In this document: positions 35,086 to 47,757 of the stretch, piece after piece
How positions within the stretch are numbered: position 1 is the stretch's first letter
Layout of the letters: every line of letters begins with the position of its first letter
Assembly (NCBI GenBank): GCA_039519185.1
Contig: CM076850.1
Coordinates: forward strand, 91,482,471-91,546,470
Reading direction: 5' to 3'
Length of the DNA: 64,000 bases
Origin: Astragalus membranaceus
Lineage: Eukaryota > Streptophyta > Magnoliopsida > Fabales > Fabaceae
Notes under the pieces: model-generated
Told to the model about the DNA's origin: nothing
The model's database searches: none
The model's input: the letters and a program-made list of their open reading frames with translations, nothing else
Made by a program: the position numbers and the translations under genes

Positions 35086-35252
<167 letters not shown>

Positions 35253-35306
35253 TGGCTAAAGTGCTCCCGGGGTCCCTTATCTTTATTTAAAGTAACGAAT
35301 TAGTCC

Positions 35307-35347
<41 letters not shown>

Positions 35348-35502
35348 GCCATTGTTTATTGTATTCATTTGTACATCTAACCGAGCAAGCTCGTGATTCG
35401 CAATGAGATTTGTACTTTACACTTTGCTTGGTATTTATGCAGGATGAACCAAAGTTGTATATCTTTATTGAGCTTGTAACCAAAGGTTCCCTTAGAAGCC
35501 TC

Positions 35503-38500
35503 TGATAGATTTAGAGAGTTCTAACTAACACTGATTCAGAGAATTTCATATTCTGTTTTCATTGATTTGGAAGTGAGCACAAGGCTCTATTTATACAAGG
35601 AGTGTTGGCCATTCATATTCTATTGAATTAACTGTTGGCCTTTCATATCATATTGAATTAAGTGCCAACCTTTCATATTCTACTTATCTATTTTTCCCCC
35701 ACAAGATCAAGTGGAGAGCTGAACAAAGCTTGAAACATTGAGATTGTCACGTAGACTGCAGAATGCAGCTTTTGCTAGAGGTTTTGTAAGAATATATGCA
35801 ATCTGAGCCTCTGCTGGAACATGGCAAACAATCAAACTTTTGCTGAGAACCTTCTCCTTACAAAGAACAAGTCCAGCTCCATATGTTTAGTTCTGTAGTG
35901 CAAGACAAGATTGTGACTCATTGCAACAGTACTCTGGTTATCATAGAAGATAACAGGTGTAGAGTGAGGCACTTTCAGCTCATGTAGCAAGGATTGAACC
36001 CATAAAAATTCCGAGGCAGCAAGTGCAAGACTCCTGTATTCTGCCTCAGCACCTGGTTTAGCAACAAGTGTTTGTTTCTTAGACCACCATGCATGATATT
36101 AGGTTAGGCCCAAGGTATATGCAAGCACCACTTGTAGACCTTCTATCATCAATATCACTTGCCCGATATGCATCACAATAGGCCTGCAGAGAGAAGGGAA
36201 TAGAGGCAGTACCAGGGCGTAGAGCAAGACCAAGATCTAATGACCCCTTTAGATACCTCAGAATTCTCTTGACAGCAATCCAATGAGTGTCAAGTGGCTG
36301 TGACAGAAATTGGCAAGCTTTGTTGACAGCATAGCCAATTTCAGGCCATGTAATGGTAGCATATTGAAGTGCTCCAACTATAGAGCGATAGAGGGATGGA
36401 TCAGCCATATAATCAGCACCATGTTTAGAGAATTTAAGCTTTGCAGGAAGTGGTGTAGATATTCCTTTTGCATTGTCCATGCCAGCTCTAGATAGTATTT
36501 CTTTGAGGTACTTTGTTTGAGTAAGAAGGAGACAACCATTAGAAGTAGCTTTCACCTCAATACCAAGAAAATAATCAAGAGCCTCAAACTGTTTGAGAGC
36601 AAATACAGTAGTGAGCCTCTCAATAATAGATTGCACAGCAGTAGGAGAAGAGCCAGTGATGATGATATCATCAACATAGACAAGAGTTTATATGCAGCAG
36701 TCATTGTGAGGATAAACCAATAGTGAGGGATCACATTTGCTAGCAACAAAGCCAAAACTAATTAGAGTTTTAGTGAGGCGTTCATACCAAGTCCTAGGTG
36801 CTTCTTTGAGACCATAAAGAGCCTTATGCAACTTGCATACCAAGGACTTGTCACCAATCTCAAATCCTTGTGGTTGAGACATATACACCTCTTCCTCAAG
36901 AAAACCATTCAAGAATGCATTGTTAATGTCTATTTGTTTAATAGACCACTTGTGAGTAAGAGCAAGGGTTAATATGATTTTTTTTAGATTGGTTAAGATG
37001 ATTCTTACAGTAATTGGCTTTATTACAGGAGCAAATATTTCTGAATAATCCGTGCCCTCTCTTTGGTTGAATCATTTAGCTACCAATCTAGCTTTGTACT
37101 TATTAATGGTACCATCTGGATTCTCTTTGATCCGGAAAACTCACTTGCTGCCCACAGCTTTTCTACCAGCAGGAAGTGGAACAAGACTCCAAGTACCATT
37201 TTGTATTAGAGCATCATACTCCCTCTGCATAGCTTGTTTCCATTTGGGGCAGGACAAAGCTTGATTCACTGAATTAGGCTCAGTTGTGGTTAAGAGAAGT
37301 GTAGGATGAATACGAGGCTGAACAATGCCATTTTTGGACCTAGTGATCATAGGATGTGTGTTGGTAGGTAGGGGTGGTGGAGAGGCAGCAGGTAACTGTG
37401 GTGCAGAAAGTATAGAGGGTGTAGGGGAATCTGGATTTATAGTGGAAGAGGCTGTTGAGGGCAGAGATGTAGTATATGGTGAGTTGGGTGGGTTAGGAGA
37501 GGTAGAGGTTGCTGTAGGATTAGGAAATGTTGCTGGTTGAGTAGTATTGAAAGGAACAACACCTAAGGGTTGCAAAGTACAGGCTATGGCAGATTGTTTT
37601 GTAAATTTAGTAGGGAATAGATTAGGATAGGGAAAAGCATTCTCATTGAATATAACATCCTTGGAGACAAACAACCTTCCCGTGGCATCAAGGCACTTGT
37701 AACCCTTGTGGTTTGCTGAATATCCCAAGAAAATACACTCTGCAGAGCGGAATTGAAATTTTTGGTTGTGATAGGGCCTAAGTAAAGGGAAACAAGAGCA
37801 ACCAAAGACCTTAAGAAAGCTGAAATCAGGAGGTTTTTGATAAAGGGTAGTATAAGGAATGGAATGGTTTTGGTGAGGAGATGGAAGCCTATTTATAAGG
37901 TAAACAGAGGTATGGAAACAGTGATCCCAAAAGGATAGAGGTAAGGAGGCTTGAGATAATAGAGAGAGACCCATGTCAACAATGTGTCTATGTTTTCTCT
38001 TTATTACCCCATTTTGATGGTGAGTGTGAGGGCAAATTAGACGATGGACCACACCTATAGAAGCAAGATATTGACTGAAAGGGCGGAATTTTCCTCCCCA
38101 ATCAGATTGGACAGCTTTTATCTTACAGTTAAATTGGTTTTCAACAAGTTTTTGAAACTGTGTGAAGATAGAAAGAGCATCAGATTTGACTTTAAGAAAA
38201 TAAATCCATGTATAACGGCTAAAGGCATCTACAAAGGAGATATAATATTTGTAACCCAAGCAGGACACCATAGGTGCAGGCCCCCATAGATCACAGAATA
38301 TTAACTCAAGGGGATGAGAGTACACAATAGTAGAGGGTTGAGAGGGCAATTTGTGATGTTTACCCATGCAACAAGTAACACAAAAGTCAATCTTATTTTT
38401 ATTGATAATAGGTTTGTTGTACATGAGTGTTTGGATGACCTAAACGGTTATGCCAAAGAGAACTAGTGGAGAAAATGTGTGTGGTTACATTTTGTATAGG

Positions 38501-40200
38501 AGCAGAAACAGAGACATTTGCTTGAGGTATGACTTGAGGAATGATTGAATTGACAAGAGGAGTTGCTACTGCAGAGGAAGGTCCTAGGATATGGTAGAGT
38601 CCATCAGAGGTGCCTTTGCCACAAAGAAGAGTTGCTCCATCATCCTGAGATTTAGCAAAACAATGAGAGGGGTGAAATTGGAAAAAGGCATTGTTATCAG
38701 TATTGAAACGTTTAATGCTAAGTAAATTTTTGGTGAGTTGAGGAACATATAAAATATTTTTAAAATGGAGAGTACGTTTGGGATCAAAAGGGGAAGGGAC
38801 AGACATATGGTGAGAAGCAGCTGTATCACCAGTCAGATTGCTAGCAGTAAATGTTGGAGCAGCTTGAACAGCAAATGCTTGAGGAACCATAGGTTGAATG
38901 AGAGCCTGTTGAGGCACCACAGCTTGCTGAGGCCACATAATAGCATGAGCAGTAGGTGGTGCTGCAACAGCAACACCAGGATACTGACAGTAGCATTAGC
39001 AGCAGGAGGAACATAGCTAGGGAGCACATATTGATAGGGATTGCCAAAATTTGGGGCCATTGCAGGAGCAACAAACTGAGGTGTGTATATGTGGTAGCAA
39101 ACAGACGCATCGTGGCCAAACCTAGAGCAAACTTGACATTGGACATTGCTGCGACCACGTCCACGGCCACCACGACCAAATCTGCCACCTCTACCTCCAC
39201 GGAAATTACCTCTAGATGCAGTGAATTGAGCCTGTGGTATAGTATCACCAGTAACAGCAGTGTCATTAGTAGATTTAGGTTGAGATTCCGTCTTAGAAAT
39301 TGCCTGTGACAGATTCAAGGAAGCAACAGCAGTAGCAACATCAGTTTGCTTGGCAATTCTGCTCTCACGTGCAAGTAATAGTGCCTCAAGTTCCTCAAAT
39401 TCAAACCACTCAGATTTTGTGGACAAAAGTGTAGTAATAGATTCATATTCTGCAGGCAAGTCTTGAAGAACAACATCACTTCTTGCAAAGAAATAGTTTC
39501 GCCAATAGAGAGTAATGCATCAGTAATCGTTTTAAGACGCGCGAAGAATTCAGTTATTGAACGTTCACCTTTCTTCGTGTTATGCAACTCAGCACGAAGC
39601 TGTTGTGCTCGGGCTTTTGTCTTCGCGTGCGAATGTTGATGGATTTTGTCCCAAAGCTGGAACGTGTAGCGACATCCGATTACCTTGGCGAGAATTGAAG
39701 GTGATAATGAGGACTGAAGCCAAGCAAGTAGCAATTGATCCTGCAGTTCCCATTCAACATATGCAGGATTCTCAATTTCAGCAAGACGATCATCATCAGT
39801 TAAGTAACGCGTCAGAACTACTGGAGAAACGCAAAAACGATGGAGTTTATGTTCACGCAGAATTGGTTCCACCTGTTGGAGCTAGAAAGGAAGATTATCA
39901 CCGGTTAACTTCTCTGATACCTGATATTGAAAAGATTTGAACGGTTTGAGCGACGGTAGGTTCGTAGATGGTGAAGATGACGACGCCATTGATGAAAGTA
40001 GAAGAAAGCTTGAAGACGATTGAGGAAGATAAACGAACTAAGGCGACGATCGAGAAGATCAAACAATGCGCTAAACAGAAACGAAGACGAAGCAGTGATG
40101 CGACGACCGGTTGCGATCAGGAACGACGGCCACAGTGGTGGCGCGATGAAAGTCGTTTCTGGCTTATTGATACCATGATAGATTTAGAGAGTTCTAACCA
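35503..40200 (-). mobile_element. Ty1/copia retrotransposon, degenerate, inserted in a kinase exon
   Basis: The minus strand carries a full gag-pol order between two LTR pieces. The 3' LTR side (about 35503-35695) contains a TATAAATAG box on the minus strand and ends (minus-strand sense) AACTCTCTAAATCTATCA. The same terminus recurs at 40178-40200, followed on the minus strand by TGGTATCA, the start of a tRNA-Met-type PBS. Only about 23 bp of the 5' LTR survive. A GTGGGGGAAAAA purine tract (minus strand) precedes the 3' LTR. It is defective by stops and loss of the 5' LTR. Confidence 0.88.
35840..39989 (-). pseudogene. Copia gag-pol polyprotein, inactivated
   Basis: Reading from the ATG at 39989: gag, with a TAG near 39895 where a Trp codon is expected (LPF-stop-LQQVEPIL); zinc knuckle CQVCSRFGHDASVCYH (about 39092-39140); protease motif changed to DTAASHHMS (about 38815) from the usual D-S/T-G; GAG-pre-integrase HNRLGHPN...CVTCCMGKHHK; integrase (38424-37141) with D and D, but the catalytic Glu position reads NGVIKRKH, a Lys; RT with NAFLNGFLEEEV, ALYGLKEAPRTWYERL and YVDDIII (about 36670), preceded by an in-frame stop; RNase H (36500-35850) with YCDAYRASD. 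At least three frameshifts (near 39460, 38850 and 38400) separate the parts. Confidence 0.88.
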
Positions 40201-40925
40201 TGCTAGATTATAACCCTAATCTTATCATATTTCCCCAATTTAAGGGATATCAAATGTGCTAATATATTGGTGCATGCAAGCGGATCAGTCAAACTTGCCG
40301 ATTTTGGGTTAGCAAAGGTATTCTTAATTAGTGTATACTTCTCTTTATAGTCCTTTCATTTCTTCCAGCTACAGCCATTGCTGATAGTTATTGGATGTTT
40401 TTGAAACTAGAAACCTTTAGCTTTCTAAAATTCTCCATAGGTTTGGAATTTTAGTTATTATTAAACAAGTCTCTGATCCAAATTCTCAATGTTCCTGTTA
40501 TATATTTGTAACTTAAACTTGTGGATTTTGGTCATGTTCTATGTCCCGCGTTTTGTATTGGGCAGGAGGAATGTTGGTTGTTACTCATAGATCGATATTT
40601 AAATTTAAATGAACTATTAAAATAGATCTAGCTGTCAAATTTGCATTACTTCTTCCGGTTATGACTTTTAGTATTTGATTGATCTCTTCGAACAACAGAT
40701 GCAGGCAATATTTAGAATCGGAAAAGGTGAGCGGCCATCTATTCTCGATTCTCTTTCAAGAGATAGATGCACACGGTTTTATCCTGGCCTGCAGTACTGC
40801 CTTCAAGTTAATCCTGATGATCGTCCTACTGCTGCTCAACTTTTAAACCATCCATTTGTCCAAAGGCCAATTTCCCAGTCTTCATTTGTTTGTAGATTGT
40901 GGCATTCAGAGTTAATTTGTTTGTA

Positions 40926-43087
40926 ACTGGAGTAGTTTTTTAAGCACTGCTTTGGATCAAGTGATGTGGTCGTCCAGAGAACAAAGTTATCGATTTGGCA
41001 GTACTGTGCTTTTGGATAATTATGTTTATGCTCAAGATAACTTATCTAATTACCTAACCATCATTTGTCTACTGTAGCAAAGGTAACATACCAACGTGGA
41101 GCTGAAAAATGTTACCCCCACCTTCCCCTCAAATGAGCTAATCGGTGGAAGAATCTGCAACTTAGCTCACGGAGCAAGAATCGTACAACCATTCTTACTG
41201 TACATGGTATCTGTTTATTTCTTAGCATGCCATTGTTTGTGCATATTAATATATCAAAGTTGTCTCTTTTATCAAAGTTGTGCATATTAATCGATTTTAA
41301 TGTTTCTCTCTGAAATGTCTTTGGTTGAATATAATGTTGTGTTTAATTGATGTAACCGACTCAATTAGCATGAAAATGATATAATTCTTATATTTTTTTA
41401 TGAAAAAAGTTTTGGTGAATTGGGTCTCGGGGACTCACTTTTGTTAGAACAAGAGAGTGATTACTCTCTTGATGGCATATATGTTGGTGTTTCTACATGC
41501 ATCCACTCTTAGCACACGAAAGAGATGAAACTGAAAATTAGTACGCTCTCTTAACCTCACTATGGACATATTTGGATTGACATATTATTTTTGAGCTTAC
41601 GTAAAACAACTTATGCAAATAAATAAACTTTTATGTTAATTTGCATAAGTTCTCACTAATAAAAATTGTATCTCCATAAGCTTTTTTTTTTCATAAACTA
41701 CTTTGGCAAATTTATTAATAATACATAAAATCTTATTTATTTGCATAAGTTATTTTTTATAAGCTAAAAAATAAGCCAATTCAAATGGGCCCTATGGCCC
41801 TCACATCTTGATGCCCAAACACTAGTTGCACCATTCACCGTAATTTTCCCATCAAGAATGGGAAGATTCTTAGGGAAATGATAGTTTGATAATGTCGTCA
41901 TTGATTAAAGTCTTTCAAGACTCAAAGAGCATTTACGAATATTCTTACATATCACTCATCAAAGAAGTTCACTTCAAATATAAAATGAATCCAATTAAAT
42001 ACTTTTTTGGACTTTTTTGGGGTGTTAAGACGTAAAAAAACACTTTGGCAAAAAAAAAGACCTAAAAAAACACAAATTAGAAAATTTCATATATAGATTT
42101 TTTTGTTCAGCATATATTGTTTATTTAACAATGATGAATACATAAAAGAAAACCAATGAAGAATACATAAAAAACGTGCCAGAAATTATGCTGTGACAGT
42201 GAAAGCCACATCCACTAAAGTACTTTTGTTTTTGGTCGCACACGAGAGTACAGATCAAAGTTTGACCATGGATGGCACCATGAATAAGTTTCTAAGAATC
42301 TTAAAATGTGAAATATATAAAAATCACAATTCTTTTTGATATGCAATGTATTCCAGGTTTTTCGAAGTTTGAAATTTTTGGAATGTATATTTTTTTCCAA
42401 AATTTTCAAAAAATTACTCTTAAGTTCCAAAAATTTGGAGCACAAAGTTGAGGGTGAGTGGATTTTGGTGAGAAAATGGGATGGATAAAAATGGCAACTC
42501 ACCAAAACGTGGAGGTGTTAGGTCAAATTTTGGAGGTATAAAGTAAAAAAATTACAATGTTATTGAGTTATTTAATGGGCTCGAGAAGGGAAGTTAGGGC
42601 CCGATATAGCAACGTGTTGATATTCTTAATGGGCTCTTGAGCCCACTGTTAAAAGGGTTTGACTTTTTCCACATCCCCTTATACTCGCCACACACCCCCA
42701 AACTCCCTAAATTCCAAAAATACCCTTCAATTAAAAACATTCCATCTCTCAGTCTCCCTCCCAAACACTCTCACACCCCTTCACTTCCTTTCAACCAAAC
42801 CCTAACCCCTCCCCCACCCCAAATTCGATTTCTCACTCTCACTCTCCCTCTCAATCTCAACTCCACCATTTTTGAAGCTTCAATCTCTGTCCATCTCGCA
42901 TTCTACGCACCAGGTACTCCCTCCCTCACTCTCCTCTTCTTTGTTTTCTTCGTTTTAAGTAGCTGTTACTGCGTTTTTAAATTTCTGCACTTTGAAGCGT
43001 TCGGTTGCGCCCTCATCCAAACCGTTTTGGGAACGATGATGTTCGTACGCGTTCGGCTACTCCCTCCCGAACGCGTTCGGGTAAGGG
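40926..43087. other. Intergenic sequence with one MITE and a leader-like stretch
   Basis: Apart from the MITE at 41564 I see no gene. From about 42640 to 42912 the plus strand is pyrimidine-rich (CCCTCCCAAACACTCTCACA, then CACTCTCACTCTCCCTCTCA) and ends in CACCAGGTACTCC, like a 5' leader with a donor site. The following sequence is cut by the LTR at 43088, so the gene, if there was one, is lost. Confidence 0.4.
41564..41792. mobile_element. MITE, Tourist/Harbinger-like, 229 bp
   Basis: The left arm GGACATATTTGGATTGACAT and the reverse complement of the right arm, GGGCCCATTTGAATTGGCTT, align over about 30 bp into the common TTTTTNAGCTTA block. The 3-bp flanks are TAT on both sides (41561-41563 and 41793-41795). 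Length, AT-rich core and the GGGCC.. terminus suit a PIF/Harbinger-type MITE; the family is inferred. Confidence 0.65.
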
Positions 43088-45463
43088 TGTAACATCCTAG
43101 TTTCGTTAATTTCGGTTTACGAAATTAACTCACGATTTGTTATTCGATTAAAGGATAAACCGAGTCTCGGATAGGGTTATGTCGCGAAAGCAATAATTAA
43201 TTGCTAAATCATATGAATGGATGAGTGCTTGATGGATTAAAATGGATTAAGTGAGAATTAGCAATAAGGGCAAAATGGTAATTGCACCCTTACTAAAATT
43301 CCCCTTCAGCTGAGAATAATTATCTCATTCATTTCTCGCACTCTCACTCACATAGAATTCTGAAATTTTAAAGAAAAGAGAGTTTTGAGGAAGGATTGAG
43401 TGGAAATTGTGCATAAGGGCATTTTAGTCCTTCTACTGTCCAACACTCCCTCAGCTCATAAAAACAGTACCTCATCATCATTCTGATATTCAAAGGTTTT
43501 CTGAAACAGAAAATGTGAGAGAAAATAGAGAGAAGGTGAGAGAGAGAAGGGAAAGGGGAAGAGAAGAGGAAGTGAATCCTCATTGCATGTAAGTTATTTT
43601 ACCTTGATCTTAATCCAATTTTCATTCTCTTTCTAATGGTACAAGTTTCATGAGCTGAAACTCCCTCATTCTCATTTCGCCATTATTGGTCTTTGAAGCT
43701 CAAAATTGGGTTTTCTCCGTCTTGAAGGTTGCATGTTAAATTTGAGCTAAGGAGAGTGAAATTGTGAAACTACATTGTTGTTTGGAACAAATTCAGCAAC
43801 TACATTGGGAATTAAGGCTAATAGAAGATGGTTGAGTTGCTGTTTTGAAGTCTCAAGAGTGTTGAGTTGCTGTTTGCGCAAATGGAGCTCATTGGTTACA
43901 ATTGTGGAGGCATTCGGAGCGTGTTCGTGCACCACGGGGACCGTTCGTGAGTTTTCTCGTTTTGGGCACTTCTTGACGTGTCGGTGTTTCGTGATTTTCA
44001 TCACGATAGGTGAGTTTTACTCACGTTAGGGTTTTAGCTTATTGTTTTCAAACTTATTGCATTTCTGGTTCTGTGGCAATGGTTCTGATTTCGAAAGATT
44101 ATCGAGTCGAAAACCGTTTTTCGGAAAATAACGTTTTACGGTTTTTATAAAAATATATGTGTACTCTATTGATTGTTGATTGAATTGTTTGGACCGGAAT
44201 ACTGTCTGGTAATGTCTGTTTTGAGTTTGGATTAAGATGGGATTACAGATTGGATACGATCGGAAAAGCGGAACGAAACAAACGAAGCGAAATGTGCATC
44301 TGCACAAGACGCACGGATCGTGCGCCCTCTTCTGTGTTGCCTACGAAAAATTAAAAGATGCACACGGACCGTGCGCCCCTGGGCACAGGTCATGCGCATG
44401 CTTCTGTTACCGGACGCCAAAACTTCGTTTCGCTGCTCCGTTCGATCCCTAACCTCTTCTAATCTTTTCCAACCAATTGTAATGACTTTTAATTGATTAA
44501 AACTTGGTTTTAAAACATGTTTGGAATGGTTTTTAATACAGTGTTTCAAACCTACAAATGTCTTGAAAAACCGAATTGTAGAATACGGGAGAGGACGTGT
44601 CATTTTCAAAATGAAACGAACGATGGCTTCAATTTAATATTGAATGACTGGAATTGGATTGACTATATAGATTATAGTAGATTGATAGAGGACGCGATAT
44701 ATAGATTATATCGAATATAGAAGTCGGGCCAATGCGAGTGTGATATATAAATTATATCAATTTGGGTGACGACCCAAAGAATAGCATACTAGGCGGGGAA
44801 GGTCATGAGCCCTTACCTTAGGCCCTGGAAACGTTATGGAATAGTTACTAACCAGGGGTTTATCGGGATTGTGGTTGTTTGCACAGCCGATATTATGCTA
44901 CGATAAGTACACGATTCGCCGAGATTGTGGCTGTTGCACGGTCAGTGTTTCAATTTGGTAAGCTTGTAATTGTAAAGTAACTTACAAGGCTTAAAAATAT
45001 ATGAATAGCACATTATATGCCGAGATTGTGGGTGTTTGCACGATCGGCAATGGGCTACGTTTATGTGAGCAAATAGTTTATAAATTAAACTATGTTGCAA
45101 CGGTTTTATAATTGAACCAAGTGATGTGAGGGGTTACGGTAAAACTCACTGAGATATGTTATCTCACCCTATCATATGTTGTTGTTTTTACAGAGCACGG
45201 AAAATAAGGATAGCAGGCGGCATGGTCAGTTGTCATGCTCGAGGAGAAGTTGAAGATTTAGTCTTTCATCCTTGTTTTTGATTCCGATGTTGTTTCTGTA
45301 TTCGGTCTTGTGACTCGAATTTGATTAATGATGTGTAAGAGTTTCCGCTGTTTCTTGCAACGATGTTTATCTAAGCAGGAATTTTTATACTCTGATGTAA
45401 ACCAAAATGTATGTTTAGGTATTTCTTTGTATTTCTTTGTTTTAGAAATACCGGAGTGTTACA
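43088..45463 (+). repeat. 5' LTR of a Tekay/Del-type Ty3/gypsy element (2376 bp)
   Basis: It begins TGTAACATCCTAGTTTCG and ends AATACCGGAGTGTTACA. A canonical tRNA-Met PBS follows 2 nt later. Tekay/Del LTRs typically start TGTAACACC and end GGTGTTACA. It carries three hairpin-forming repeats near 44862-45048. No matching 3' LTR is in the window. Confidence 0.85.
44862..45048. repeat. Three GATTGTGG hairpin repeats in the Tekay-type LTR
   Basis: Copies at about 44862, 44917 and 45018 share GATTGTGGNTGTTTGCAC. The first is enclosed by TATCGG...CCGATA, the third by GCCGA...TCGGC, and the second has a degraded arm (GCCGA...GTCAG). Different arm sequences with kept complementarity suggest a selected stem-loop. 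Confidence 0.75.
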
Positions 45464-45465
45464 TT

Positions 45466-45477
45466 TGGTATCAGAGC
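45466..45477 (+). other. Primer binding site, initiator tRNA-Met
   Basis: TGGTATCAGAGC, the standard plant tRNA-iMet primer site, 2 nt after the LTR end. Confidence 0.9.
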
Positions 45478-45584
45478 GGTTCGACCTTGTCGGACTTAGT
45501 GACCTTCTGGTCAAGAGGATTAGACCGAGTCAGCTAGGGACTTAGACAATTAAATGTCAGATCCTTCCAGTATATTATGTGACG

Positions 45585-45645
45585 TTTTGAGTCAGGATCC
45601 ACTCAATGTTTCACGTAAATTACTGAAAATTATGACAGTTAGTTG
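45585..45645 (+). repeat. Fragment related to the Ogre-like interior
   Basis: The reverse complement matches 5741-5802: GAGGCAACT..TTGTC, AGTAA.TT, then TGAAACATTGAGTGGATCCT. It lies just after the Tekay PBS, where gag should start, so another element interrupts or replaces the Tekay interior. The extent beyond this block (to about 46230) is uncertain. Confidence 0.6.
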
Positions 45646-46239
45646 CCTCAGCCCCGAAAATGTCTGAAACCCTAAGCCATAGGATTTCCATCCTTCTCGT
45701 TTCATCAGAGCGTGCAGCAGCAGCAGAGGGCTACAGATGACATTTGGGAACAACGATGGGCATCCGCGATGGTTCGAGGAAACTGTGGGAGACTGTTCAG
45801 TCAATGAATCTGATGCAACTAGTGAGTCGCAGCGTAAGACGTCGTAGGTCTTACCGAGAGTACAAGCTAAGCGAAGCCATTGGGTAGTAGCTAGTAATGT
45901 CAGTGTTCTGAGATCTATCAGATTAGTTAACACCCGAAACCCTGACCATTACTTAGTCAGTCTATCAGTTACCGAAATACTGTTTCACAGTAAATCTTGC
46001 CTTCTGGTGGGAGTTAACCCCATTTTAGGTAGCAGTTAAGGAAGTCATTTTGGATAACCCCAAGCATAGATCCCGATTCTTCTTCTTCCGAGTCACAATG
46101 TGACAGGTAATAAAGCCAACTGAGTAAAGATAGTCCATCGTCAGTATTGACTAGCAGACTCACAATGTGCCGATCAGGTTAAGTTCCGATCAGGAATTAT
46201 GAATTAAATCCTTTTAAAGCAGGTTAGTATGTGGGATCG

Positions 46240-46780
46240 GTAGAAGTGATCTTATTCCAATCCGCTGACTAGGAGCATCCCGATCGCATTCATAGAGCGT
46301 TGGCTGCCTGATACATTATCATTTCTCCTACCTATCGGTGAGATGATTATCACCCTCGATGGTGTGTCCTCTTTGCTCCACATCCCCGTTTTTGGGAATT
46401 TTTTTAATATGCCGGACTACAACAAACAAGAAGGAGAGCAGATGCTGATTGATTCCTTGGGTGCAGGCCTCGCACATGCCTATGCCTAGACACAGGGAAA
46501 AGGGTTATCTGTGTCCCTCTTGTGGCTGAGGGACGTGATGTACCCTAGTGCTATAGCTGATGAGCGATATCAGCATGCAGCTAGGGCATATCTGCTATAC
46601 TTGTTGGGCATCACCTTGTTCACCGACAAGTCAGGGAACAAGGTGAAGTTGGGATATATGGGAGCTCTGGTTGAATTGGAGCATACTGGTACTTACACAT
46701 GGGGAGGGATGACCCTGGCCCATCGATATGACCAGCTTTGGGACGCCAACAAGCCCAAAAATAAACAGATGTGTGTATAG
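46240..46780 (+). pseudogene. Plant mobile domain (PMD) relic
   Basis: One frame encodes IPIAFIERWLPDTLSFLLP, GEMIITLDGVSSLLHIPVFG, then a TAG after GAGLAHAYA, and continues SLLWLRDVMYPSAIADERYQ, AARAYLLYLLGITLFTDKSG and GTYTWGGMTLAHRYDQLWDA. This is the aminotransferase-like plant mobile domain, carried by MULE-type transposons, some Tat retroelements and domesticated host genes. The stop and truncated ends mark it as a pseudogene. It runs straight into the 46765-47757 repeat. Confidence 0.85.
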
Positions 46781-47757
46781 CAAGAGGGGCCGCAACACAC
46801 AATAGGTTTTGGTCCTATGGATGGTTTCTTTGTACCCCAGTTTGTTGATTGTTATTTGTATGGATATTTGTTTCGTCATTTATGTTTATTTAGAACTCAT
46901 TAGTTTATATTTCCGGGGTATTTAAATTAAACAAGTTTATTATTACAAAGTGTAACCGTACATCAAACACGAAAGACAGTGAAACAATAAAGAATACAAT
47001 ACGAAACAACTACGAAACTAGCGATTATTTGGGAAATCCCTGTACCTCTTCTGGAGTGCGTATTGTTTCGACATACAGCTCCAGGATACTACGTCCCATT
47101 AGAACATTAGCATGAGATTCCATCATTGCGCGAACGTCATTGTCGCTCCGGATCTCCATAGATGAATAGCGGACAGTCCCGTCATCTCCACAACTGTACT
47201 TGCGGTAACGTAAACGACTTATATCTTTACGCCACTCTCCCTCTTGGAGAACCTTCCTCTTCGCCTTTTTCTTCAACTGGGTGAATGTTATATTCTTATT
47301 CAACCTACAGAAGATATGATTGCGACAACGAAAATACACACCATCGTCCCTGTTGGTGACAGTTCCACGGTGATGAAGGACGGTTAGGAATTTATCACTT
47401 GAGTACTGGGTTGGGCACAACTGCCATTCCATTTCGCGGGGTGGGAAAGGGGTGTTGGTGAAGAAGAAGAAGAAGCTGAGTAAGGTGTTGGTGAAGTAGT
47501 AGGGAAAGCTAAAACCCTAATTATAATAGGCGTGGAAAAATATGAGCCGTTGATCAAAATTTTAGATCACAAATCTGAGCCGTTTAAATTCTATCAGATG
47601 TGGCACAATTTCCAAACAAAATGCCATCCACTCCTTTTTCTGACACGTTTGACTATTTGTAAGCCGTTGATCAAAAGTGTCGGTGGATTCTGAACCGTTG
47701 AAAAGCATGGTCCCGTTAAAATGTTGGCAAAGATGAGAGAAACTGCTAGGGGTTGTG
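46765..47757 (-). mobile_element. Repeat copy 2 with MULE-type N-terminal ORF
   Basis: Same ~990-bp unit as 22047-23044. The minus-strand frame 47432-47025 encodes 135 residues (MEWQLCPTQY ... ILELYVETIRTPEEV) but lacks the 5-codon segment YLLQQ present near the other copy's C-terminus. Here the unit follows a PMD fragment on the opposite strand, so the two coding pieces converge. Both boundaries (ACAGATGTG and GGGGTTGT) coincide with those of copy 1. Confidence 0.65.

Larger units (their letters stand above)
35442..40925 (+). pseudogene. MEKK1-like MAP kinase kinase kinase fragments, interrupted by a copia element
   Basis: Three kinase-domain pieces in order. 35442-35502, after a CAG acceptor, encodes DEPKLYIFIELVTKGSLRSL (hinge region) and is cut by the retrotransposon. 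40245-40317 encodes DIKCANILVHASGSVKLADF and ends GLAK with a GT donor (catalytic loop and DFG). About 40698-40925 encodes MQAIFRIGKGERPS and NPDDRPTAAQLLNHPFV (subdomain XI). The exon with the HRD Asp-adjacent residues, the P-loop exon and the activation segment are missing, and the last fragment is scrambled between SLSRD and YCLQVNPDD. MEKK1-type kinases start the MPK4/MPK3/MPK6 cascades in stress and defence signalling. This copy cannot be active. Confidence 0.85.

Noticed and set aside
42637..43092. 151-codon Pro/Ser/Thr-rich plus-strand frame
   Set aside because: Composition of a CT-rich 5' leader plus intron start, with no domain; the LTR at 43088 cuts it.
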